Positions 30,000 through 43,400 are shown, counted from the stretch's first letter. The stretch is 64,000 nt of DNA from Mesocentrotus franciscanus (GCA_037976565.1 CP137680.1:22769533-22833532), one strand, 5' to 3'. Notes: generated by a model from the letters alone, not told the origin. Translations and numbers: made by a program.

Positions 30000-31140
30000 A
30001 ACACAGGAAATATGTTGTCATTCTAGTAAACTGTTTTGTTTTATTAGGTTTTTACACCCTTGCAACCTTGTATGTGCTCTCTCTCAATCCAACACGCGCA
30101 CACGCGCACACGCACACACTCAACACATACACGCACTAACGCTCCCAAAACAATATCGTATCATCTGAGTGACGCTACTGACCCTTGGTTGGCTTTTCTA
30201 AGGTGCTATGAAATCTATTGTGTTACGTAATCCGAACACGATTTATATTGGATACACACGCACACAAACGCACACTCACCCCACACACACACACTCATCT
30301 ACCCACACACACTAAAATAGGTCTTGAAAAATTGCCTCGAGTTTGCTTTTGAACGTCTTGCGATCGTGTTGCAACATCCAGTGAATTCATTGTACCAGAC
30401 TAAACGTAAAAAATGAAAGAAAATTTAGAGCAAGAAAGGGCATTTTGACCTAACACCTATTGTTAATGGTAAAATACTTTAAATCAGTGTTTCTTGACAT
30501 ACAATTTCAACACCACATACATAACGGGGTGAGGTGGGACACGAATAATGATGCGGGATTTTGTACTTTGTAAATTTGTAATATTTAGTGCAGCCTCTCA
30601 ACTTCTATATGGTATATAGTATTGATAGTAATTACAACAAATCATGAAATCATAATAAACAAATTATATAATTATTACATCATCAACATAAAATACTTAT
30701 ATTGTAATACTAACCTGAAATAATCATTAAGAAGGGTTGCCAAATAAGCTAAGTTTGAAGCCGTGGTAATCCTTTATCAAACTAAATAATTCCAATATTA
30801 TTATGTTGGGGGTGGGAGTGAAAAAGATGTATGAGAAGATGACAGGAGGAGATGGTAAATAGAGCGATAAAAGGAGATGGCTGTGCTGAAGAGATAAAGG
30901 GAATTAGGCGGAAGGTAGAAGTGAGGCTGGTGGTGACAGTAAGGAAAGTACATATTTAGAGGGAGGGAGGAGAGGATAAAGAGGGAAAGAGAGAGAGAGA
31001 GAGAGCCCACCATTTTTACAGGCGATTGTCCTAAAGTAAGTGTTGGAGATATTAGAGGTAATAAATCACTTTAAAATAGGAAACTTTTACAGTCGCTGGT
31101 AATCCGTGTTTTTAACAATCTGTCATCAGGAATTGACTAC
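30000..31140. other. No gene seen
   Basis: Contains CA-rich microsatellites at about 30085-30135 and 30255-30315 and a purine-rich tract at about 30790-31005. No coding signal. Confidence 0.5.
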
Positions 31141-31141
31141 C

Positions 31142-31470
31142 CCCTAGAATAGTTGTCCGGGGGGTAGTTGTCCTAGAGGATAGTTGTCGTAGGGGGTAGT
31201 TGTCTGGGGGTAGTTTTCCGGGGTATTGTCCGGAGGCTAGTTGTCGTAAGGGGTAGTTGTCTGTGGCTAGTTGTCCGGGGGTAGTTGTCCTAGGGGGCAG
31301 TTGTCCTAGGGGGTAGTTGTCCGGTGGGTAGTTGTCTGGGGGTAGTTGTCCTGGTCTGTAGTCGTCCTAGAGGGTGGTTGCCCTAGGGGGTAGTTGTCTT
31401 AGGGGGTAGTTGTCCTAGAAGGTGGTTATCCTAGGGGTGGCTATGCGGTGGTGGTTGTTTAGGGGGTAGC
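31142..31470. repeat. Degenerate minisatellite, GGGGGTAGTTGTCCTA unit
   Basis: About twenty imperfect 14-17-bp units with the core GGGTAGTTGTCC. G-rich on the + strand throughout. No reading frame is maintained. Confidence 0.9.
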
Positions 31471-31479
31471 TTGTGTCCT

Positions 31480-34060
31480 AGAACCATCTGGATGAGGCTT
31501 AACACTGGTAAGTTGTTACAGAAGCAATTTCTCTAAAACTGCAAATGACAAATTTTTTTTCAATTTTTGAAGGCAAAAATGATGGGCTATACCCATAGAG
31601 ATCTATACAAGAACACTAGAGCACTAGAAACGGAATGAACTTGTTAAATAGGGAGAGAAACAATGATAATTATTGTTTTGTTCAGCTGGAAAATTCTTTT
31701 TATTCATGATCTATCCCATTGAAATCTGAATTACAAAATCTTAAAATATTCCTTCAAGTGGCATGATAATGTGAAATTGCATTTCTAAACCCTATAATTT
31801 TTTTGTTTTTAATGCCTATTATTCTTCCTGAGAGAGGCGCATAATTGTTATTCTTTCCTTCATTTTTTCTGTGTTTGTCAGTGTTTTTTCTTTTCGAAAA
31901 CTTTTCCTCTATGTCGCATTTCGACCATATGGGACTGGATACTAAGGTAGGTATGGTGGAGAAGAAAAAGAAGAAGAAGAAAAAGTATGCACGATATGAA
32001 GAAGGTCCCCGGAGTAACACATTTTTTAAAAAAAATCCCCTCCCCCACACTCAACTCTTATATAGTTTCTCATCCTTTTAATCATTTCCTGATTTCCCTC
32101 TCTGTTTTCCCTTATACTCTTCGTTCTCTCCTTTCTTCATATCGCTTTAAATCTCTTTCATTTTCATTCATCACTCTTCCCCGTCTTCACTTTGGAAATC
32201 TATAGTCATAATTACAATTATTATGAGTTTGAATCTAACCTCTCTCTCTCTCTCTCTCTCTCCCTATCTTTCTAGTGTCTCTTTCCCATTTCCATCCTTT
32301 TACATTTTCTTTTTTCCTCCCTTCTTTCATTCTCTTATTCACTCACTCTTCTTTACCACTTAATTTCTTGCATTTTAATCTTATTTTGCCACTTGTCTTT
32401 GCAGTTTTTGTAAACGTGAATGTTTATCGAATTGTATTTTACTGTGTATTCTTTTGTATTTTTAATCATTTAAAAGTCTTTTATACCCAGGTTGGCTTCA
32501 TCAGTGGTTTTAACACTGAATTACATGAAAGCCCTGCAAATGATACATTGTTCATGACAAAAAAGATACAAATATATTAAACAAAAAATAAACAAAACAT
32601 AAGATGAATCACAAATTCAACTAAACAAAGATATACATTCAAATAAACAAAGATATAATTTTTTGATATAAAAACTCAGCAAGTCAAGGAAATCATATAT
32701 AAACAATTTTTAAAAGCAATTCCTTACAATCAATCTGTAACAAAAACTTAAAACGTAAATCTATATAATTTTATATTTTAGAATAACATATACTCATATC
32801 ATATTATAATTCAAACTTAAAATATATGACGCCTAAATCATACTTTTAATTAAAATTAAAGAACATGATAACACTACCATTGATATAAAAGCAAATTCCT
32901 TATTCCTTATTTTACTTTGAATTAAAAAAAACTTTATTATAGACTATTATTATTATTATAACTATTATTGCTACCAGTATTATTATCATAATCGAATGTG
33001 AACACTGAAATGAATGAATGCGAACCTGATAATTTAGTCACCCATCCATAGAATGCTCTTGGTCAGAGTGTGCCGCTTTGACGCTTGGCTGTCCTTCACA
33101 TATCTTTCAATGAACATTTGACCATGATGTTCTCATCTTTTTACCCATGCATTTGAATTTCAGAGTAATATAATCAATAAGTACAAAAGAAGAATGCAAT
33201 AGTGATATAATTTATATATTACTATGTCTTCTAACTTGAAACAATATGAGACAATCACCGTGAATCACAAGCAAAAATGTGTTTATGTGAGTCCCAAGTC
33301 AGGATGAGAAATCCCATTGTAGCAAAAGGTCATCAGGTGCATCAATTATGATATCATACACAAACATGATTCAAGAAGTTTGTTATTAGAAAACAATGTA
33401 CGATTAAATATTTAAAAACAGCAGCACATGATTCTGGCATGTTATCCTTTCAAAACCAGCTCGAAGGGGGAAAAAACCAAAACACAACCTGGATACCCCT
33501 GGATATCATGCACTGTATACTACAAAACAAAAAAGTGTACAGATAGCTGTGCGCGTACGTACGCATCAGCGCAAATTTGCCCGGATTAAGATGGCGGGCG
33601 GCCTGTTCAATCTGCACAGCAATCTGGGGGAGTACGCTCTCTAGAGTCTTTATATAGATCTCTAAGGTACAGAATGTTTTCCACTGAACCCGAGCCTGCA
33701 TCGAGAACAGAGGGGAGTCTGATTCAATTTGTGATCAGTTCGATAATTTCATATTGTACCAAAAGTGTTTCGATCCATTCATGAAGTACAAGGTCATGTT
33801 TGCATTGCGTATTCACTGAGTATATTTAGATAGGAGTATGAGGGCTAACTGTTTAAGTGCTTTTCATTTAATTGAATTGAATTTATTTTCTTCTGCAAAA
33901 CATACAAAAAGTCACAAATCATATAACATTTCAGTGATGCTACATATTCCAAATATAACATTTTTTGTTAACGTGTAGACAATAATATAATAATAATAGA
34001 AATGAAGACATTAACACAAAATGTAACTGAAAACACACTATCGAGAAATATTCATAACCG
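31480..34060. other. No gene seen
   Basis: A/T-rich with a CT run at 32240-32262. A short + strand ATG frame at about 33591 (MAGGLFNLHSNLGEYAL, then stop) has a good initiation context but no supporting features. Confidence 0.45.
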
Positions 34061-34064
34061 TAAA

Positions 34065-34165
34065 CCTAACCCTAACTCTAACCCTAAACCTAATCCTAAT
34101 CCTGACCTCAACTCAAACCAAAACCCTAACTAAACCCTTTCCCTAACCCTAACCTCTAATCTCAA
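34065..34165. repeat. Interstitial telomere-like tract (CCCTAA variants)
   Basis: About fifteen hexamer-like units of AACCCT and variants (AACCTA, AATCCT, AACTCT) on the + strand, the degenerate form of the animal TTAGGG repeat read from the C-rich strand. Confidence 0.8.
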
Positions 34166-34577
34166 GTATACTATGTCTTGAATATTCATGAGATATGTAG
34201 TCTGACTAAATAAACCGTATTATCATTATCACTTCATTTGGTATAACACACGCACCTAGGAAGGCTGGTCTAAGTTTTAAAAAAGACGCAGTCCGGGGTA
34301 GTGTGGATGGTTAAGAAATAACAAAAAATGTTGATCGTGTGATGATGATGATGCTGGGGTTGATGATAATGAAAATGAAAATGAAAATATGTTAATGTAA
34401 ATATGCCTATATAATTATCTATATTTGAATTATAATTATAATGGGAGCCCAATGTTTAATATTTGATGGACTTGAAAATGAAGAGTAATTTATATTATAT
34501 TCCTTTAATGTATAATCTGATGCCATTCTTTATGTTCCAAGGAGTAAACTATGACTTGTTTATTTTACATGAATACG

Positions 34578-35381
34578 TATCGCTATAACCACGATAACGG
34601 AGACGACAATTTTGTGTTATAATTTCACGGCTTGTCTGATCAGAATCACGCAGTTACGCGTATGCGCTGACATAGTCACTCCGTACAGTTTCACTCTTCT
34701 TGACATAATGTACATAGGCTTAAACAATCAATATATCGTACATTTTCATTTTGAATTATTCTTAACATTTTCTGATCCATCTTGCCAAGAGTGCTGTACC
34801 AAACATCAATATCACAATAGAGTAAACATTATTTGTATCAAACAAAACACGATTTCACTTTAAATCTATGCATATTTTGTATATCTGTACAAAAAAAATT
34901 AAAGAGCATTCACCTTTTTTCTTAAGAATCTGTTTACTAGATCACTCATGAAATCCATTTCTAGATATCTGATTAAACACGATCGCTAATAACCACGATA
35001 TTAAACGAAGACGACAATTTTGTGTTATTATTTCACGGCTTGTTTGAACAGAATCACGCAGTTACGCGTATATGCGCTGACATAGTCACTCCGTGCAGTT
35101 TCACTCTTCCCGACATAATGTACATAAGCTGCCTTAAACAATCAATAAATCGTACATTTTCATTTTGAATTATTCTTAACTGACTTTTTCTGATCCATCT
35201 TGCCAAGAGTGCTGTACCAAACATCAATATCACAATAAAGTAAACATTATTTGTATCAAACAAAACACGATTTCACTTTAAATCCATGCATATTTTGTAT
35301 ATCTGTACAAAAAAATTAGCGAGCATTCACCTTTTTTCTTAAGAATCTGTTTATTAAATAGATCACTCATTAAATCCATTT
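34578..35381. repeat. Tandem duplication, two units of about 400 bp
   Basis: Unit 1 (about 34578-34960) and unit 2 (about 34984-35381) share blocks such as GACGACAATTTTGTGTTAT, CGCAGTTACGCGTAT and GTGCTGTACCAAACATCAA in order. A more diverged partial third copy is at 37480-37650. Long ORFs are absent. Confidence 0.85.
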
Positions 35382-35431
35382 GGAAATGGATTTAATGAGT
35401 GATCTATTTAATAAACAGATTCTTAAGAAAA
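35334..35431. repeat. Perfect palindrome, 48-bp arms with 2-nt centre
   Basis: The 3' end of tandem unit 2 is followed, after a GG centre at 35382-35383, by its exact reverse complement for 48 bp. The equivalent end of unit 1 has no inverted partner, so the fold-back arose after the tandem duplication or on one unit only. Confidence 0.95.
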
Positions 35432-35579
35432 TAATAACGATCGTTAAGGCTTTCGAAAAAAAATCGACCACAGGCAATATCAATGGCATTCACCGCAATG
35501 TTTTGATATGTGTGAACTGTACAATGTCACTTTAATAAAGAGAATATCATGTCTAAATGCGATACAACATATTATATTC

Positions 35580-35910
35580 AAAGTAACCAAGCGGTGGTCA
35601 ATAATTCGATCGAATTATTGACCGCCGCGCCGGTCCTCCCGTAGAGTATAAAACACGCTTGCTTACATTAGTTTTTATCACCTGACGAAGTGTTGCAGCG
35701 GCGCACGAAACGTCGTGATCTTTTAGATCCCTTATTGACCACATTGCGAGACAAACGAATATCACTAGCGATATTATTTTCGATATCATTTTACATATTT
35801 TTGTACTCTCCAGGATAGCAGTGCTACAATAATTGAAGCGGTAACCCTTAATTGATTAAAACTGAAAGTCAATCAATCAATAAATCAATCAATAAATCAA
35901 TATATCTATC
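35580..35910. repeat. Perfect 28-bp palindrome and hairpin motif, retroelement-tail-like
   Basis: 35596-35623 is a perfect palindrome (GGTCAATAATTCGA and its complement), GC-flanked. About 60 bp downstream is CACCTGACGAAGTG-CACGAAACGTCGTG, the same CTGANGAA-stem-GAAA pattern as in the Penelope pseudo-LTR. The block ends in AATCAATCAATAAATCAATC repeats like a LINE 3' tail. The element type is not determined. Confidence 0.5.
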
Positions 35911-36114
35911 ATGCACATGCATGTGCACAAGTATACGGTTAACAACTGAATACTGAATACTGTAAATTTGATGGTTTTCTTTTTCTTTTTCGTAACTCAA
36001 GAATGAAAGGCGGACTGGTTGAATAAGGGCATTTGTAGAAGGCTTTTAGATGTCACATTCTCAAGAAACATAAATAGGGGCAAATCAATTTTCACATACT
36101 TAAAAGACATGATT

Positions 36115-36190
36115 ACTGTCCTAAGGCAAGACATTAATCTACATTTGCCACTCTACACCCAGGTGAAGTAAATGCGACCCGGTAGCGTTA
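36115..36190 (+). repeat. SINE family fragment
   Basis: CCTAAGGCAAGACATTAATC, then TTTGCCACTCTACACCCAGG and ACCCGGTAG, the body signature of the tRNA-derived SINE seen at 39505-39797. The tRNA-like head and 3' tail are missing. Confidence 0.6.
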
Positions 36191-37155
36191 TATTCGCGTG
36201 GCAATCGGAGGTCACCATTTTTCGTGTTGCACGCGTAAAGCTTGTTATTGACAAGATGAGCTCTGATTGGCTGTGTGCAAATGAGTTCATACTGGGGTTC
36301 GGAACTCGAGTGGGAAAAAAATTACGAGACCCGGTAGGGCCTTATTATGGCAGCTACAGCCAGGGTAATAACATGATATTTTTTATTAAGCGCAGTACAG
36401 TATATTCGTATAGTAGCTGCACTATATAAATGGACCTATACGTATTAGCATTATAAGACTACAAAGCTTGGCAAGGGTATGAATAACTTAGTTGTTAACT
36501 GAATACTTCATCTTTCTTTGAAATGTATACAATATTAGGATCAAACGTGCTTTTTCCTCGCATTATTCCTTTGCTACACCGTGGACATTATGAAAGTTCT
36601 GCAAACATTGCATAATCAATTATCAAAGGGCAATCCAACCTTTATAATACGATTTGTATCAAAGCAGAAAAATAAGAGAATCAGAATGGCGAAGGTATGA
36701 AATAAATCGGACCAGTAATAAAAGAGTCATCAATGTTTTAAATATGAAATTACTAAATCTATGCGAATCTCAAATTCGCAGTTTGGTCAGTGGATTGTGA
36801 CATGGTCGTGGACAACTACCGTTGGCCGTGTACACAGAAAACACCAATTTATGTGTTTCTCCTAAGCGCCTTTTCCTTTGGGGGCACTACTGAATATATA
36901 TTATGGATAGAATATAGGTACTATTAGGCCCTCCTAAGTCATATATTTGGACAAATTGACATTTTAGTCATGTTGTGTGTTGAAACCAATCGGAAAATTG
37001 TCCCCACATCATCACAGTGACATTACCGATTCCTACAGTTTAAAGTGCCCAATCATTTACTAAAGTGATTTAAGCTTTTAAAATTCAATACTTTTTCAAT
37101 TTTTGTCCGATTTCTTTCAACCTTTCACCGATCTGTCATTTAGGGTAGTCGCCTA
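36191..37155. other. No gene seen
   Basis: Downstream of the EGF/lectin gene's stop; it may include the 3' UTR. No clear polyadenylation signal can be tied to it and no other coding signal was seen. Confidence 0.4.
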
Positions 37156-37413
37156 TTAAGGTTGGATATTTCTTTCATGATGACAGACAGCAGGAAGTTT
37201 GCAGATGAAGAATAGTTCTGCATAACAATCTTTGTCATGCCAAGAACCCGTGGGCAAATTAATCAAGGTGCAGTCTTCGTTGTTATCAGCATTATTTGGT
37301 TCAATCGATCCCCATGCGGTGTAGTTAACTGGTGTCCCATCAGACCAAAGAAATGGACCATTAGGGTCTGGCTGATACAGTCCGATCCAATACTCTTCGC
37401 CGTAGCAGGGATA
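37156..37413 (-). CDS. C-type lectin domain, C-terminal half and stop
   Basis: Acceptor TTTAAAG, phase 0, 86 codons including TAA. Encodes [20 protein letters not shown], then [24 protein letters not shown] and [18 protein letters not shown] and W(H)D are the calcium and sugar contact motifs (the canonical second motif is WND; here N is H), and the cysteines pair as in long-form lectin domains. It ends HHERNIQP. Confidence 0.88.
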   Translation of the reverse strand, partial: YPCYGEEYWIGLYQPDPNGPFLWSDGTPVNYTAWGSIEPNNADNNEDCTLINLPTGSWHDKDCYAELFFICKLPAVCHHERNIQP

Positions 37414-40400
37414 CTTTAAGAATGGGCAAAGAAAATAATAAAAAAGAAAAATCTATCAGTACTATGAATCGGTTTTGCATGGATACGTACCGATATAAAA
37501 ATATAAACGACAATTTTGTGTAAGTTGCATGTTTTGTTGGATCAGTACCGCGCAGCTACGTGTATGCGCAGACATAGGCAATTAATTTGTTTTCACTCTT
37601 CACGACATTATATATTCAGGTTTAAACAATAACAAATTTTTACCACATTTTGAATGATTCTGACGGAGCAGAAGACTATAAGAAAAGACAAAGAAAATAA
37701 TGAACGAAAATCCAACCGTAATAACAAATTGCTCTGAAAGATAGCAAAAATATTAGATAAGAAGGTAGGTGAGAACAAAATCGGACAAACAATATAAAAA
37801 AGTGATGCAATTTTTACAGTTGTAATGAATATACGTAAGGGCACTTCAAATTGGCTGAATCGGTAATGTCACTGTTATAGTGCGGTGAATCAAACAATAT
37901 ATTGCTTTAAGCAACATACTTTGCGGTTGGGTGTGATGATCTGAAAAATTATTTGCCAGCGAGCGAAGCGAGCGAGGAAAAATTTAAAGATTTTTGAGGT
38001 CGCAGTATGAAAAATTACATCTTATAAAGAGGAAAAAACCCAATCCTGATGGGATTATAAGCACATTCTCATAACGGAAGACTGAAAAGAGTAACACAAT
38101 TATATCATCTATAAATGCGAGCAAGTGAGCTTTGGGGGAAATTGCTCTTAGTCGCTTGAAATTAGGGGCACGTTTAATGATGAGAGGAAAAGGGGACACT
38201 TATCGAAAGGGATAAGACACTTATTAGAAAAGAAAAGGAGCACGTGTCAAAGTACAAAGGGTAATTATCAGAGGTGAAAATGGGGCACTTCTTACACCTA
38301 TAAAAAGGGGCACTCACCAGGGTTGAAAACAGGCACCTATGAGAATGGGAAACGGGCATTTGTCGACGGAAAAAGGGCATCCATCACATTTTGATCTGGG
38401 CATTTAAAAAGATGAAAAGGGGCATTTATGAAAAGGGGATAGGTCCCTCATTAGAAAGGAAAAGGAAAATTATCAGAGGTAAAAAGGGACACTTATTGGA
38501 AGTGAAAGGGGGGCATTTATTGGAAGTGAAAGGGGGCTTTTATGAAAAGGGGGAAGTGGCTCTTATTAAAAAGAAAAAGAGGCACATGTTGAAATAAATG
38601 GGGCGCTTATCAAAGATGAAAAGGGGTAATTATAAGAAGGGGAAGGGGCACTTATAAGAAGGAAAAACAGCATCTATTACAAAGAAAAAGGGGAGTTATT
38701 AGAGGTGAAAAGGGACACTCATCAGAGATGAAAAGAGCACTTATCAGGGGGGGGTGGGCACTTTTCAAAGTAAAACATATATATCTCAGATTTGAATAGG
38801 GCAATAATCGGAGGTGAAGGGGGCACTTATCTGAAGTGAAAAGGAGTAACTTCTCGTACCTGAAAAGGTCATTTACCAGAGATAAAAAGGGGCACTTATG
38901 AGAATGTAAAGGGACACTTATCATAGTTGAAAATGGGCATTTATGAGAAGGGGAAGGGGCTCTTTTTTAATGGGGGCACTTATCATAAGTAAAAGTGAAA
39001 CTTATATAGAAAGGAAAAGGGACACATGTGAAAATATAAAGTGCGCTTATCCGAGTGAAAAAAGGGGTAGTTAAAGGGAAGGTGGACTTCTTACAAAGGA
39101 AAAGGGGCACTTGTCAAAGTAAAAGGGGCACTTACTAGAAATTAAAAAGGGCACTTATGAAAATGGAAAATGGACAATTATTGCAAAGGAAAATGGGAGC
39201 TTTTTGAAGGTAAAGGGGCACGTCTAAAAATAAAAGGGGCACTTATCAGAGGAGAAAAGCACTTTTGGGGTACTTGAAAAAGTTGGGGCACTGTGCAAAA
39301 AAGGGAGTCTCATCAAATGCCGTCATATTCGAAATAGGACAAGTGAGGAGGAGGCGAGTTGCCTTAGTGATTCACCTGTAATTTGAGATTATTTTAAGTG
39401 CACAAAGTGGGACTTCTCCATGTGTTTAAAAGTTCTGTGGATATTCGGGGTCATTTGAACATTGTCCTAATTACGAACTGGTCTATTGGTCTCCTTTAGT
39501 AGAGGTGTTGTGGTCCAGTGGATAAGTCTCCGGGCAGTGAACCACTAGGTACGGGGTTCGAATCCCTTCCACAACACTAACGTCCTTTGGCAAGACGTTA
39601 ATCTACATTCGCCAAACCCCACCCAGGTGAGGTAAATAGGAACCTGGTAGGATAATTCCTTGAAACGCTCTGTGCGCTGATAACGGTTGAAGGAGCTAAA
39701 GCTAGGTATTGATTTCCAAAGCTCTTTGGAATCGCCTAACGACGTTATATCATAATGTGTTATGCGCTATACAAGAACGGATTATTCTAATACATACATT
39801 TTCTAGACAGAGACTGGCGATGAATTCCTGCTCTTCTATACTATGAATAGAAACCAAGTCTGCATGGCATGACTGTCCACTGGTCAGATTCCGACAGGTA
39901 GACAAGGCCTGATCAAAGTTGATTTTATTGTCTAAGTATTTGTAGCCACTTCCTTGGAAAGAGGTCCAGTTCGCTGAAATAAATTCACCAAAGAAACATA
40001 GGCTGATGCAATGCAATGTGTGAAAAAGAAAAAAAAATGAATTATAGGCGATTTTGTGTAATATATCCCCGCCTTTATAAGGTAAATCTTTCATCCATTT
40101 GTTGCATTCAATATTTAAAGAAAACAAATTTCTTGAAATGACCACTGAATGATAATATTTTCTTTATCAAAAGATTTTAATTTCTTGAAGGGATAGACAT
40201 GAGAGAGTGAGTATGTCGTATGGGACACATTGCACGAAATCGCCCCTTCTGATGGCTGAACATGCAGCCATTTGTCTTGCAATCATGTGCCTGTTTAAAA
40301 TTTGAATCTGTTGACTTTAGGCTCGTTCACAAATATCAAAGTTAAACAGTAGCGGTTTTTGTAGTACTAAAGGAGGAGCATGTGGGGATGAAAAAAGTAG

Positions 40401-43400
40401 CTACTCGATCCCAACAAACGTTCTACGCGCACTCACTTAACTTAGTGTAACAAGACACAAAAGTGTTTGACAATTGACAATGATTTAACCCCAAAAAAGG
40501 CAACATGAGTGTTATAAGAGAAAAGAAATGTGAAGTGCAGTAGGCCACAAAAAAAGCCGCTGTAAATGTGGCAGTGTTTGTAATAGGTTTTTATGAACAT
40601 GGGAAGACATACTCTATTTTAAGTTTAAAAAGATAAAAGATAACAGGGTTAAACAGTTTAATTTTTAAACTCTTTCATAGAATACTGCACTCTCGAGACA
40701 ATCTTTTTAAATGGAAGCTTGTAAATTCAAATCAATGTGAAACATGTAATGAAATTGAGACGAATGATCATTTTTTGTACTATTGTAAAAGTATCCAGAT
40801 TTACTGGAAAATTATATCTAGGATGATCTACTTTATGCTTGAAGAAGAAATAGTAATAAATATGGAAATGTTGTTAATTGGGTATAAAATAAAAAAACCG
40901 AAGTTTGAATTGATCAATTTTATGATATATTTTGCACAGTTTATTATTTAAGAAACAGATTAAACAATTTGCGGCATAATAACAAAAGGCTGATCGGTGA
41001 ATTCATTTTATCATTTAAGTCTTATCTGAAACACTTAGGAATTAAACAATTCAATGTCAAGAAGTGAAGAAACTAATTGATATGTTGTAATTTCCAGCAA
41101 TTATTCCATTGTTCAAACTTGATAAATATTGTTTGTGTTTTGTATATGTTTGTAGGTATGTATAACATGTAAATGAAGTAAAAAAAAAAAATTTAAATCC
41201 TCATGGAAGAGGCAAAGAGAGAAAAGAAATCTATGGACATGATAGATAAACGCCATTTCGGATTGAATTACCCATTAGAGTTAAGAAATTTCAATATCTT
41301 TGAAACAATGATCATACATCACAATCGCAACTATATTCGAAGAATCATCTCAAGGGCAATTCCGAAACCAAATTGTATGTCCCATAGCAATCACGTTTGG
41401 GTTACGTAATACGTCGTTGTCATGTTCGCACATTTCAAAAGGGGACGCACAAGGCTTTTGAAATTGCGTTACGTTTATTTTTTTTAAGCATATCGTGTTA
41501 TACAATCATAGTATCTTATAAACTTTTGAAAATGCTTTCTAAAAAAATTTCAATTTTCATTCATGTATTTTCTATTAAATTATCCTCATACTTTTTTGCA
41601 GTATTCTTTGCCATGACACAATAATAAATATGAATATGAGTTTCTTACCATTGCAAGTTCTTCCATCCGTGTCTAACTTATAACCAGCAGTACAGGAACA
41701 ACTGAATTTACCAGGCATGTTCGTACAAAATCCATTGGTCGTATCACACGAGTCTGAATGAAAATCACACTCATCGACATCTATATAAAAGGGGAATTGA
41801 AAGAGAAAACAATTATACAAACATACATACCCACACATACATATATATACATATATATTTTCATAAAATCATGTCAATATCACAATACCTCAAAGACCTT
41901 GTGAATGCTTTCTAAGATTTTTGCTGTTCAAGTATTTTCTCTTAAATTACCTTCATAGTGTGATGCCGTATTCTATATCATGACACAATAATCTAAATAT
42001 AAGTATCTTACCATTGCAAGTTCTTCCATCCTTGTCTAACTCATAACCAGCAGTACAGGAACAACTGAATGTACCAGGCATGTTCGTACAAACTCCATTA
42101 GTCGTATCACACGAGTCTGAATGAATATCACACTCATCGACATCTATATACGAGGGGATTTGAAAGAAAAAAGAATTATACAAACATACAAAAGAAAACA
42201 CACACACACAATGAAAACATTAATCACAAATTTTAATAATAATAGTACTATGGATGTTTATATAGCGCCGGTATCTGTCAGGTTCTGACGCTAATGGCGC
42301 TTTACACTTAATACCCTGGTCATAGCCGAGCTGCCAAAGTAACTGGCGCTCAAGCATATCAGGTACCCATTTACACCTGGGTAGAGAGTGGCAAATGTAC
42401 ATTAACATCTTGCCAAAGGACATTAGTGCCGCGGCGGGACTTGAACCCCGTACCTTGTGATCTGCAGTCGGGTGACTGATCCACTAGTCAAGACCACAAC
42501 ACCTCTAACCGAAAAAAATATTGAAGAATATGGTACATCAAACAATTCATTCTGTGCAGGACCGACTGTGTGCTGCCTTAGATAGTATCAAATCAACTGT
42601 TAACATTTAGTGATGATGTCAATTTTAAAGGTGGATTGGAAGGTGCGGTTAGATGATTCGTTTCTTGTAGCCAAAATATGACATTGTGTGTAATAGTTAT
42701 CTATGAATATTTTCGGCCTAGATTACCCATTCGGGTTAAGAAATGTCAATTTCCTTAAAACAATCATCATGTCAATATCATCATACATCAGAAACCTTGT
42801 GAATGCTTTCTAAGATTTTTTATTCATTTATTATCTTTTAAATTACCTTCATAATGGTATGCCGTATTCTATATCATGACACATTAATCTATATATAAGT
42901 ATCTTACCATTGCAAGTTCTTCCATCCTTGTCTAACTTATAACCAGCAGTACAGGAACAACTGAATGTACCAGGCATGTTCGTACAAACTCCATTAGTCG
43001 TATCACATGAGTGTGAATAAATATCACACTCATCGACATCTATATAAAAGGGGAATTGAAAGAAAAAACAATTATACAAACATACATACACACATTCACA
43101 CATACATATATATACATATATATATTCATACAATCATATCTATATCACAATACCTTATAGACCCTGTGAATGCTTTCTAAGATTTGTTTATTCATGTATT
43201 TTCTCTTAAATTACCTTGATAATGTTATGCCATATTTTATATCAAGACACAATAATCTAAATATAAGTATCTCACCATAGCAAGTTCTTCCATCCATGTA
43301 TATCTCATAGCCAGCAGTACAGGAACAACTGAATGTACCAGGCATGTTCGTACAAACTCCATTAGTCGTATCACACGAGTCTGAATGAACATCACACTCA

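Noticed and set aside
33591..33644. Short + strand frame with a good ATG context (MAGGLFNLHSNLGEYAL)
   Set aside because: Seventeen codons, no upstream or downstream exon signal, and no recognised peptide family.
39505..39578. Possible functional tRNA gene (perfect 7-bp acceptor stem)
   Set aside because: D and anticodon stems are poor, and the sequence continues into a conserved body and tail shared by other loci, so it is a SINE head.
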